A stretch of 64,000 nucleotides of DNA from Odontesthes bonariensis (taxonomy: Eukaryota > Chordata > Actinopteri > Atheriniformes > Atherinopsidae). Under the pieces are notes generated by a model, which was not told where the DNA came from, did no database searches, and worked only from the letters and a program-made list of their open reading frames with translations. Shown in pieces: positions 56,340-64,000 of the stretch (position 1 is the stretch's first letter; the number at the start of each line of letters is the position of its first letter). Position numbers and translations under genes: made by a program. The stretch spans positions 33,028,447 through 33,092,446 of the forward strand of contig NC_134507.1 in assembly GCF_027942865.1 (NCBI RefSeq), read 5' to 3'.

Positions 56340-56488
56340 GGCGACAGCGCGAGGTCCCGCTGTTGAGAAAACACTTCTTTTCTGTCCATGAGCGAAGTGG
56401 TGAACCCATCCACGCAGTGAACATGTGGAAGCCTGCCGGGGGACCAAGGCTCGCCTTCAGCTCAGCGGGACCTCGCGCTGCTGTCGCC
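56340..56488. repeat. GC-rich inverted repeat
   Basis: Arm 1 (56,340-56,362, GGCGACAGCGCGAGGTCCCG) recurs inverted at 56,463-56,488 with an extra 3 nt. The spacer is about 100 bp. It lies directly upstream of the orphan fringe-like exon. Confidence 0.75.
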
Positions 56489-56591
56489 GCGGTCACCTGT
56501 CGGCTGGTGGCCGGGATGCTCTGCTCACTGGCGGACACCAGAAGGAGCTGCCGGCTGCAGGGGGCGCGGATGTTTTCTCAACTTATTTTAG

Positions 56592-56729
56592 GCGGCTGGC
56601 CCGGGAGAGGAGAGCGGTGAGCGGCTCACACAGGCTGACCTGTTCGTGGCTGTGAAAACCACCGGGAGGTATCACCGGCAGAGACTGGAGCTGCTGCTGG
56701 ACACCTGGGTCTCCAGAAACGCACCACAG
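56592..56729 (+). CDS. Orphan exon of a fringe-type glycosyltransferase
   Basis: After a good acceptor (TTCTCAACTTATTTTAG), 46 codons are open and end at the donor GTGAGT. The translation includes [20 protein letters not shown] followed by [12 protein letters not shown]. This is the conserved start of the catalytic domain of Fringe proteins (lunatic, manic or radical), the Golgi beta-1,3-GlcNAc transferases that modify O-fucose on Notch. I found no following exon (the FTD-containing segment) anywhere downstream and no signal-anchor exon clearly upstream. The exon may instead continue 5' as a first exon: the adjacent GC-rich ORF reads another frame. It is best seen as a duplicated exon fragment, though a gene truncated by assembly is possible. 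Confidence 0.6.
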
Positions 56730-57410
56730 GTGAGTCAGGCTGGAGACTGCAGAAGCTCTGCACTGAAAACAAATGAACCCTTAATTCACAGCTTATTTGC
56801 ATAAAAGTGACAGAGCCCTTTAAACGGCTCAATTTGGGAGAGACTGAAACTGGCAAGAATAGAGCTGGTGAAATCTCTTTATGTGAGAGTGATTTTGTGC
56901 AAAGAACTTCATGAACATGTTTTGTATAGCCCATAGACCAATTCTAACTTGTTTAAAGAGGTAAAATATGTCTCCTTTAACAAAGCAAACTTTGAATATT
57001 TGGCACTGAAAATGCTCCTATCTGTGTATTTAAACAGCGTGTTTCAATGTGATAAAGATGATTCCCATAAGAAGAGAACTACTTTCCTACATGACTGAGA
57101 ACAGGCTAATGTGTGTAACATCTGAAATAAAACTGTAGAAAAAGGAGACACCTGATGGAGGACATTTAGAGGCATTCCTTTTTAAATGTTTGGTGAGCTG
57201 ATCTGTCAGTGTTAAAGAAGCAGAAATGAGAAACTCCTCTGAAGCTGATCAGAAATTGAGGTTTTACGGAGCACCAAAGAAAAATGTTTCATCGATATCA
57301 AACGTCAAACTTGATCAGTCAGTCATATTTTGTCAAAATGTTTCATCACTGATCAGCCTTTAACATTTAAAAGATGCTTTATTTCGTTCCTCGACAGCAA
57401 ATTAGCTCGC
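56730..57410. other. Spacer before the 7SL gene
   Basis: A/T-rich sequence with no gene. It would be the fringe intron if that exon belonged to a real gene. Confidence 0.35.
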
Positions 57411-57413
57411 TGA

Positions 57414-57421
57414 TGACGTCA
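57414..57421 (+). promoter_or_regulatory. CRE/ATF site of the 7SL promoter
   Basis: TGACGTCA lies 50 to 43 bp upstream of the inferred 7SL start. Human 7SL genes depend on an ATF/CRE site at about this position, so its presence supports an active gene. Confidence 0.7.
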
Positions 57422-57463
57422 GGATCAAAAAGCCCAAAACCTGCTTGAATGAGAGCACCTGTC

Positions 57464-57758
57464 GCCGGGAGCGACGGCGCGCCTGTAATCCAAGCTACCG
57501 GGAGGCTGAGGCTGGTGGATCGCTTGAACTCAGGAGTTCTGAGCTGCAGAGGACTATGTCCATCGGGTGTCCGCACTAAGTTGGGTATGGATATGGTGCG
57601 CCTGGGGTAGCCCGGGAACACCAGGTTGTCTAAGGAGGGGTGCAACGGCCCAGGTGGGAAACGGAGCAGGGCAAAGCCCCCGTGCTGCTCAGTAGTGGGA
57701 TCGTGCATGTGAATAGATGCTGTAGTGCAGCCTGAGTAATACAGCAGGACTCAGTCTT
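57464..57758 (+). ncRNA. 7SL RNA (signal recognition particle RNA)
   Basis: About 295 nt that read as a vertebrate 7SL RNA: a start similar to GCCGGG, then CCTGTAATCCAAGCTACCGG, GGAGGCTGAGGCTGGTGGAT, CATCGGGTGTCCGCACTAAG, ACCAGGTTGTCTAAGGAGGG, GGGAAACGGAGCAGG, GTGCTGCTCAGTAGTGGGAT, and the 3' strand ending CAGGACTCAGTCT. The Alu domain (5' and 3' ends) and the S domain with its SRP54-binding asymmetric loop are both represented. 7SL scaffolds the signal recognition particle, which targets secretory proteins to the ER. A CRE site sits at -50 and a T-run terminates transcription, both expected for an RNA polymerase III gene. Full length and promoter argue against a processed pseudogene. The minus-strand ORFs here are shadows. 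Confidence 0.93.
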
Positions 57759-57761
57759 TTT
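57757..57761 (+). terminator. Pol III terminator of 7SL
   Basis: A run of five T directly after the RNA 3' end (CAGTC followed by TTTTT). Confidence 0.75.
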
Positions 57762-57916
57762 ACACTCTTTCTGCTCTTCCACACACACACACACTGCACG
57801 TGCGCTACAACAACACGCTTTGGCATCTTTTAGCAGCTTCCTCGCTGCTTCTCTGGCTTCTCTTTCCCTTACAAAGCACAGCTGTTTCATGCTCCTGCAG
57901 TATGGGATCAAATAAG

Positions 57917-57990
57917 GGTCAGGAAGATTTTGTACTTGTACAATGATGTGTGCCTCCCCTGGAGGCGTGGGTTCAAATCCCACTTCTGAC
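57917..57990 (+). pseudogene. tRNA-Leu pseudogene
   Basis: The 3' third (CTGGAGGCGTGGGTTCAAAT through CCCACTTCTGACA) is the variable arm, T-arm and acceptor 3' strand of a vertebrate leucine tRNA. The matching GTCAGGA acceptor 5' strand appears at 57,917. The D-arm and anticodon region between them is replaced by unrelated sequence. Not functional. Confidence 0.7.
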
Positions 57991-58485
57991 ATTGCAGACT
58001 TCTCCTAGAGAACCATTTTCACTGGCAAGGCAACCCAAGTTTACTCCTTGCTTTGCAATGCCATGTCGTATTGCTATTTTGGCACTGCATCATCTAGTTT
58101 AAAGATTATTACGGCCGCTTTACCTCCAAAGAGTTCTTGCTTCCAAATGCTATGCCTACTATTTGTTTGCTTCAGGAGCCCTGTTAAACAACAGCCAAGA
58201 CACTTGTTGCATGAGAATCTTCTGACCACAGCTCAACTAGCTGTGTTGTCACAACCTTCTACAGTGCTTTGGGCAGGACAGAATCATTAGCAAAAGGCAC
58301 ATTATTGATTATAAGGTCTTGGTTTGCACTCAACACCACAGTGAACGGGAAAGGGCTTTTGACCGAAGCAACCTGGCCTCATGTTAGGCCATTTGAAGGG
58401 GGCTATTGACATTTAGGCCGAAGATGGGTGAGAGTATCAAAGCAATCATCACTTGGTGGCAGGCAGCTGATAAAAGACCGAGCTC
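57991..58485. other. Intergenic, no gene
   Basis: No recognisable gene or repeat. Confidence 0.35.
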
Positions 58486-58556
58486 TCCTCGTCAGGTAAT
58501 CGATCCCCGATCTTCCGCGTGTCAGGCAGAGTTACTGTCCATTATACTAACGAGGA
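58486..58556 (-). tRNA. tRNA-Asp-like pseudogene (anticodon reads GAC)
   Basis: 71 nt on the minus strand with the aspartate-tRNA body (TCCTCGTTAGTATAATGG start, ACGAGGA end, perfect 7-bp acceptor stem). The anticodon loop is CTGACAC rather than CTGTCAC, so the anticodon reads GAC (Val) instead of GTC (Asp). The T-arm has a mismatch and a changed loop (GGGGATCGATT). Probably decayed. Confidence 0.65.
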
Positions 58557-59241
58557 ACTTCTGTGTGGCAGATACAGTCGTCAGATGAAAAGACAACTAT
58601 CGCCAAGGAGTGAAATAAGATTTCCGTGTCCCGTTTCAAGGTCTTGCTTGTTAGTATAAATTCAGATAAAGGAGAATTCCGTGTTGTGAACTGTATTTAA
58701 TTCTGTTTTCTCTCCACAGCTTGAGAAACATGTAATAATAATTAAACAATTCAACACAACTTGAACTCAAACTTGTCATTATTGTACGGTTCATGCAAAG
58801 TGTTAGAAATGTGTTTTTACATTTATATTCACAGTGGGGTGCCATGACCTAAACGTGTGGAAAGTTATAAATCATCTCTGTATATTTAGCCTTCTTACTC
58901 TTGCTCTGACTTAAACTGCTACTGTGTCAATGCTAAATTATGAAAAGAAGTTCTAACTCAAAGGTCACAACAATAAGGATCAAAGGAAATATGGGTCCCT
59001 GTATAGGTCCCTCACTGTGTCAGGAGAAACCGAGTCCTTTCAGGCACTACAACCTGCAGGGAATCAAGGAGGAAAGACTTGAGCCTGAAAAGTTGTCCAC
59101 AAGACAAAATGTATAAAATATGAAGTATACTATTAATTTAAGATGGCTCTGTCAGAAGTCAGCCATGGTGCCTGAGAACTTTAAGCAATGAACCTGTATT
59201 TAATTTGGCCAAAGGTCATTTCTATCCGTGCCCTTGTTTTA
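58557..59241. other. Intergenic, no gene
   Basis: A/T-rich, nothing recognised. Confidence 0.35.
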
Positions 59242-59330
59242 GCATGTGCATGTGCATGTGCATGTGCATGTGCATGTGCATGTGCATGTGCATGTGCATG
59301 TGCATGTGCATGTGCATGTGCATGTGCATG
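59242..59330 (+). repeat. (GCATGT)n microsatellite, about 15 units
   Basis: A perfect hexanucleotide run flanked on both sides by 'gcccttgtt', suggesting expansion between short direct repeats. It abuts the Harbinger transposase remnant and creates false Cys/Ala/His-rich ORFs. Confidence 0.95.
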
Positions 59331-59333
59331 CCC

Positions 59334-59847
59334 TTGTTCCTGGATCAGGATATGGCGTGAAGAGGTACGGCCAGCATGCATAGCCTCTGTCCCCAAGCAG
59401 GACACCATTGAACTCTCCTGCAGAATAAGAGAAATGTTGGATGGATATACATGTGTTAAGACTTGGCAATTTGATGCAAAATGTGCCTTATATGGCTATC
59501 TATAATAAAGTATGACAGCACTTTAAATTCCTTAAGATGACCTCTACACCTGACCTCTCATTACATCACCAAAATTCTGCCTATGCTACACCTTACTTCA
59601 AAAGTACACTCCTTCGGGTAAGTACAATTCTTGCGCCTTGTGCAAACCTCTGTGCCAGTGAGGATGCTCGGAAGATCCTAGAATCATGAACTGATCCCGG
59701 CCATTTAGCCTCAATGTTGGAAATGAAATGAGCTCCATCACAGATCATCTGTATGCACGGAGGAAAGGAGTCAATGATGAGGTTCCACAGGGCATAAATG
59801 TAACATTGCTCAGCATTACTCAAAGGGGTTGATGTGGTATTTTTCAA
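59334..59847 (-). pseudogene. Harbinger-type DDE transposase fragment
   Basis: The minus strand reads CIQMICDGAHFISNIEAKWP, then GSVHDSRIFRASSLAQRF (59,760-59,640). Further on, after a splice-like CTGCAG (about 59,421), it reads GEFNGVLLGDRGYACWPYLF followed by TPYPDPG. These are the two aspartate-containing blocks of the PIF/Harbinger nuclease (DDE_Tnp_4 type). The reading then falls into the (GCATGT)n repeat. N-terminal and C-terminal parts are missing. Confidence 0.75.
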
Positions 59848-60679
59848 AATGAGAAATCCAGTTCAGAGTCTATGGACAATTATCCCCAAGTGTACCTGTA
59901 CATTTAGGATATGGAAAAATGTTCGGTTTAGATAGTCAGCCTCCACGGGTCCAGCAGGGGCCTGGACAATGTGACAATGTTTAAATCCAGACTGAAAACA
60001 GTTCTATTTAGATGTGCATATGACACCTGAAAGTATTTTATCTGCACTCTTCACTTTTAAATTAATTAATTAATGATTTTTTTTGTTTTTTGGAATGATT
60101 TTATTGCCTTCCTGTGATTTTATGTAGCTGTAAAGCACATAGAATTGCCTTGTGTACAAATTGTGCTCTACAAATTGCCTTGCCTTGGATGCGTACATGG
60201 GCACAGTGTAGTGCACCGATAACATTAGGGAAGCCTGAGGGAGATGATGAACTTAATGCAAATACTTCAGCCAGTAGCTTGTTTTACATTATCGGCTACT
60301 GTAAATGTGGAGCAGCAGCCTGAAAGGACAGAGGTCATATTTTTAATATGGTAAGATGTTTTAATTCCTGCGTTTTATCTAATATCTGGTTTGTACAGTC
60401 CTTGACTGTACAAATAATTTGTATCATTAACATTATTACCTGTCCCCCATTTTTCTGAGTCTGGTCCTACGTGGGTGTAGATCGGATGTTTGTTAGGTAT
60501 TGATTAGTTTTAATGAATACCATGTTCTCTCTCATTTAATGTCATGCTCAATACGTGTGTATAGTTGCGTTTCTTTAGTTTCACTGGCACCGACTGATTG
60601 ATTTTTCGAGACAGTGAAAGTGGTGATATGATAACCACAGTTTTTGTTTCATTTTTTAGACAAGACATGAGTTGCAGGA
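59848..60679. other. Repeat-rich intergenic
   Basis: 59,930-60,190 ends 'gctctacaaattgccttgcc', the typical 3' tail of a fish retroposon whose coding end reads FKSRLKTVLFRCAYDT. The rest is unrecognised. Confidence 0.45.
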
Positions 60680-61128
60680 GCGCAGAATTCTAGGTGAACA
60701 TTTCTTTCCGGAGTCTGTTTCAGCTGGTCGGACATTTTTTGAGTTGCAGCTAAGCTAAGCTTCAACTTTAGCCTGCCCGGGACCAGGCTAGTTCAGCAGC
60801 ATAAGTTACCATGGTTACTCAGCGGGCGTTCAAATAAGCTACCTTTATGGAACGGAACTCTCGCTAAATTTAGCCAGAAGTAGCGAAATAAGCCAGGCTT
60901 TCCGCTAAGCCAGCTTCTAGGAATACCCCCCAGGTTAGGTTCAGAGAGTCTGTTACTACGGTAACTGACCGAGAGCTTAAGTTACTTCTCTTTGTGAAAC
61001 AGGCTAGAGTTACCCCTCTTACTCGGGGTTGAGTTACCTCCCTTTGTGAAACAGAAAACTCAGGGTTTCCCTCATTTCAGGGTTAATCTAATCAGAGTTT
61101 TCACTAAACCTGCTTCGTGAAACGGACC
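60680..61128. mobile_element. Ends of two DNA elements, side by side
   Basis: 60,840-60,930 ends in 'cttctaggaataccccccag', the right terminus of one MITE-like element. 60,933-61,128 is a copy of the right end of a Harbinger-type element, nearly identical to 63,133-63,328 and ending GTGAAACGGACC. Confidence 0.6.
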
Positions 61129-61137
61129 TCAAAAAGA

Positions 61138-61726
61138 CTTGTAGGTAAACAACAACATACCTAAACAACCTGCAGGTAAACAACAACATACCCAAACAAC
61201 CTGCAGGTAAACAACAACATACCCACACAATCTGCAGGTAAACAACAACAACATACCCACACAATCTGCAGGTAAACAACAACAACATACCCAAACAACC
61301 TGCAGGTAAACAACAACAACAACATACCCAAACAATCTGCAGGTAAACAACAACAACATACCCAAACAACCTGCAGGTAAACAACAACAACATACCCAAA
61401 CAACCTGCAGGTAAACAACAACAACAACATACCCAAACAACCTGCAGGTAAACAACAACAACATACCCACACAATCTGCAGGTAAATAACAACAACATAC
61501 CTAAACAACCTGCAGTTAAACAACAACAACATACCCACACAATTTGCAGGTAAACAACAACAACATACCCAAACAACCTGCAGGTAAACAACAACAACAA
61601 CAACATACCCACACAATCTGCAGGTAAACAACAACAACATACCTAAACAACCTGCAGGTAAACAACAACAACAACATACCCACAAAACCTGCAGGTAAAC
61701 AACAACAACATAACCAGACAACCTGG
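61138..61726. repeat. Minisatellite, about 17 units of 31-40 bp
   Basis: The unit is CTGCAGGTAAACAACAACAA plus CATACCCAAACAAC, varying mainly in the number of AAC triplets (two to five) and a few substitutions. It fills exactly the gap between two Harbinger ends. All three minus-strand frames stay open (Val/Cys/Leu-rich), an artefact of composition. Confidence 0.93.
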
Positions 61727-61912
61727 GGTCCGTTTCACGTAGCAGGTTCAACCAACTCTGAGTCTATTCCTGATCTCTGAGTTGATCTACTCTGAGATAG
61801 AAAACTCTGAGTTTTCGGTTCCAGAAACGCTGATTTGAGTGAGGTTGATCAACTCTGAGTAAGTTCACCTTGAGTTTAGTGCGTGCACCACAACTTTAAA
61901 AAGCCAGCATCA

Positions 61913-62220
61913 ATGGAGCCCCGATTCGACGAGTCACCTTGGCAACGGGGAAGAGGAGGGGCTACGTTTTTCACCAACCTCGAATTGGAAATCTTAATGC
62001 GCTCATACGGCGAGTTTCAACACGTTTTTAGAAATAAGTGCAACACCTCTGCAGCAGCAAAAGTGTAAGTTTAAATGTAGTCCTTTGCAATCACAATAAT
62101 ATTACAGGGAAACTGCTTGAATGGTAGCCCATTCATTTATTTCATTTAGGTGCAATCCCGCAGGGGAGAAGCGCTCTTGGCAGCAGTTTAAGATGAAATA
62201 TAAAAACATTGTTCAAACAG
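61913..62220 (+). CDS. Myb/SANT-like DNA-binding protein of a Harbinger element (N-terminal part)
   Basis: Exons 61913..62064 and 62150..62220 join in frame (donor GTAAGT, acceptor TTTCATTTAG). The protein starts MEPRFDESPWQRGRGGATFF, followed by TNLELEILMRSYGEFQHVF and, in exon 2, GEKRSWQQFKMKYKNIVQT, then another donor. This is the tri-helical Myb/SANT-like domain of the accessory protein that carries Harbinger transposase to the nucleus and the transposon ends. The remaining exons are not recognisable. The frame is intact here. Confidence 0.65.
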
Positions 62221-62359
62221 GTGAGACCTCGGCATGGAGGCACCTCATTTTGATCATGTTTTACACTGTAAAATAAATATTAAGTGGCTATTTGACTGTG
62301 CAGTTATTTTATTCCCAACATAATGTTGTTTTCACACACATAAACTATGTCTTCTCATC

Positions 62360-62570
62360 TATATCATCCATCCATCCATTATCTATACACCGCTGAATCC
62401 GTCAGTCGGGTCGCGGGGGGGCTGGAGCCTATCCCAGCGGTCAATGGGCAAGAGGCGGGGTACACCCTGGACAGGCCGCCAGTCCATCACAGGGCCACAT
62501 AGAGACAAACGAGACAAACAACCATACACACTCACAGTCACTCAGAAGGAAAATTTAGAGTCATCATCTA
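62360..62570 (+). repeat. Widespread fish retroposon fragment
   Basis: 'catccatccattatctatac' followed by 'ggctggagcctatccc', 'gtacaccctggacaggccgc' and 'atttagagtcatc', the consensus-like order of a very common fish repeat. Nested inside the Harbinger element. A related piece lies at 270-330 in reverse. Confidence 0.7.
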
Positions 62571-63337
62571 TATCATGTTATGTTAAATAATTAAGCCTAT
62601 TTAAACTAACACAGACTTCTACTGAGCCAACAGAAAGAAGGCAGATGCCCGTAAAACGGGTGCTGCCCAGCACCACCACCTCTAACGGAAGGGAAGTGGC
62701 TGAGGGAATCCACCCCCAAGACACGAGTGGCTTTATAAAATATAATAGGCCTATATATGTCTTTTTTAAGCCTATTCATACAAATATTTATTTGTCTTTT
62801 TTTTTCTTTTGTCCCAACACATTCTGATGGTGCCGCTCAAAAAGATAATTGTCTGTAAATGCAAAAATCTATGCGCGGTCTGATAACCATCTCCGACGAA
62901 TATTTATTTCTCTGCGCAATAATGCTGCATCTTCATCCACGGGATCGTTGTCAAAAGGACATGCCATGTTTGTGAAAAAAGTCGCCTCCTACTGTGCCTA
63001 ATGGACTTCTAGAAGTAGAAGAACTCGCTCTGCCTACTGAATGAATGAGGAAATCAGATGGCGTGTGTGGCTGAAAGAGGGCGGAGACAGAGAGAAACTC
63101 AAGGTTTCTTGAATAAAACCTGGTCCCGACCAGGTTAGGTTCAGAGAGTCTGTTACTACGGTAACTGACCGTGAGGTTAAGTTACCTCTCTTTGTGAAAC
63201 AGGCTAGAGTTACCCCTCTTTCTCGGGGTTGAGTTACCTCCCTTTGTGAAACGGAAAACTCAGAGTTTCCCTCATTTCAGGGTTAACCTACTCAGAGTTT
63301 TCACTAAACCTGCTACGTGAAACGGACCTCTGCAGGT

Positions 63338-63947
63338 CAACAGTATTATAGCATATTATCTTGAGTTCTCTCTTTAGAAAATCTCTGATTATAGTATCTT
63401 ACATGGGCAGTCTACACTTGTGAATCAGATGACCTAACTGCACTGACTAAATAACACAACGGCAGCATTTGCCACGATGTTTAGTTAGTGGGTGTGTATA
63501 ATACAAACATGCAAAACAACCAAATTATCATAGGGAAAACGGACAATGTACCTCAGAAGACATGGTCGCTGTCGTTTATCTGCCAGGTTGCACGAATATG
63601 TCAGAGGTCTCATACATTCATTGCACTATGGGGGGGGGGGGATTTTTACGACAGTGTAGAATTTCAGGTTGACCAGTAGAGATCGCTATACTGCCGCTAA
63701 ATTACCTTGTATCCCTTTAAATCTTCTCCAAAAAAGGTCGAGAACAAACTGAAACAGGACACACAGAAATCAAAGTGACACCTCTGAGAAGGGCGTTCCT
63801 ACCAATGACGTCACCCTCTTACGCACGTGTTCTGCCTCTGATCTCAATTGAAAAAAAAAACTAATTCGAAGGTGGATTATAAGGCACAGAGCACGCAACT
63901 TTTCAATATCATCTCTGGTCTTAGAAAATCAAGCAGCCAAAAGCTTG
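63338..63947 (+). repeat. Dispersed repeat R, copy 2
   Basis: The outer segments match 25,373-25,580 and 25,890-26,135. The middle 170 bp differ and include a G-homopolymer (about 63,630). It begins 10 bp after the Harbinger end. Confidence 0.65.
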
Positions 63948-64000
63948 AGCTATTGTTGATGAAATTTGGGAATTTATGATGAGGAATTAGAGGGAAAAAT

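Larger units (their letters stand above)
61727..63328 (+). mobile_element. Harbinger-type element, 1.6 kb, without transposase
   Basis: The ends GGTCCGTTTCACGTAGCAGG and its exact reverse complement (63,309-63,328) are Harbinger-like terminal repeats, continued by related CTCTGAGT words. It carries the Myb/SANT-like second gene of the family but no DDE transposase. An unrelated fish retroposon fragment is inserted at 62,360-62,570. No clear 3-bp target duplication is visible. Confidence 0.75.

Noticed and set aside
57379-57992. Minus-strand ORFs of 109 and 120 codons
   Set aside because: They are antisense to the 7SL RNA gene and the tRNA-Leu relic, which fully explain the sequence.
59181-59505. 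Cys/Ala- and His/Ala-repeat ORFs on both strands
   Set aside because: They are translations of the (GCATGT)n microsatellite.
61088-61751. Three overlapping minus-strand ORFs up to 196 codons, Val/Cys/Leu-rich, resembling a membrane protein
   Set aside because: They are produced by the stop-poor minisatellite unit in all three frames.

Overview
The window reads as nuclear DNA of a teleost fish. It has short GT-AG introns, fish-expanded immune families (a finTRIM/TRIM16-like E3 ligase and an Fc-receptor-like immunoglobulin gene), a vertebrate 7SL RNA gene, clustered nuclear tRNA genes and a very dense load of fish-type transposons. There are no operons, CRISPR arrays or viral genes. All calls come from reading the sequence and from recalled family features; no database search was run.

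Layout. 1-2.9 kb: repeats and hairpins, no gene. 2.9-4.5 kb (minus): gene A, a complete small secreted low-complexity protein. 4.9-15.6 kb: two inverted copies of a TRIM locus with associated repeat blocks; one copy is truncated and fused to gene A upstream DNA, the other carries one nonsense codon. MITEs and a decayed Penelope-like fragment lie between them. 16-20.1 kb: hAT and LINE remnants and two unrecognised coiled-coil ORFs. 20.9-21.8 kb (plus): gene B, a copy of gene A whose hexapeptide repeat has expanded to 13 units and whose 3' end is replaced by a MITE. 22.5-24.8 kb (minus): a broken HIPK-like kinase. 28.2-33.7 kb (plus): a ten-exon tail-anchored coiled-coil gene with a LINE in intron 4. 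35.0-46.1 kb (plus): a decayed Fc-receptor-like gene containing a 10.3-kb, 79-bp tandem array. 49.4-50.25 kb (minus): gene C, with the same exon plan as A and B. 50.5-58.6 kb: a pol III neighbourhood with tRNA-Pro, tRNA-Thr, tRNA-Leu and tRNA-Asp-like sequences and a full-length 7SL RNA gene, broken up by hAT elements. 59.2-64 kb: Harbinger debris, two minisatellites and a repeat also present at 25.4 kb.

The two strongest observations are these. First, the 79-bp array: counting positions gives 130 periods (117 of 79 bp and 13 of 78 bp). It is nucleated on a 15-bp sequence present both in the Ig exon and just inside the following intron, so each unit carries a copy of the exon's 5' splice site (131 donors). 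Second, a tRNA-Pro gene is split in its D-arm by an hAT element with a perfect 8-bp target-site duplication, and that element is itself split by a second hAT-like element with its own near-perfect 8-bp duplication.

Genes A, B and C share exon phases (a start exon ending in phase 2, a signal-peptide exon ending in phase 1, and in A and C a probable 3'UTR exon with a polyadenylation signal). They look like a local family of secreted proteins whose function I do not recognise.
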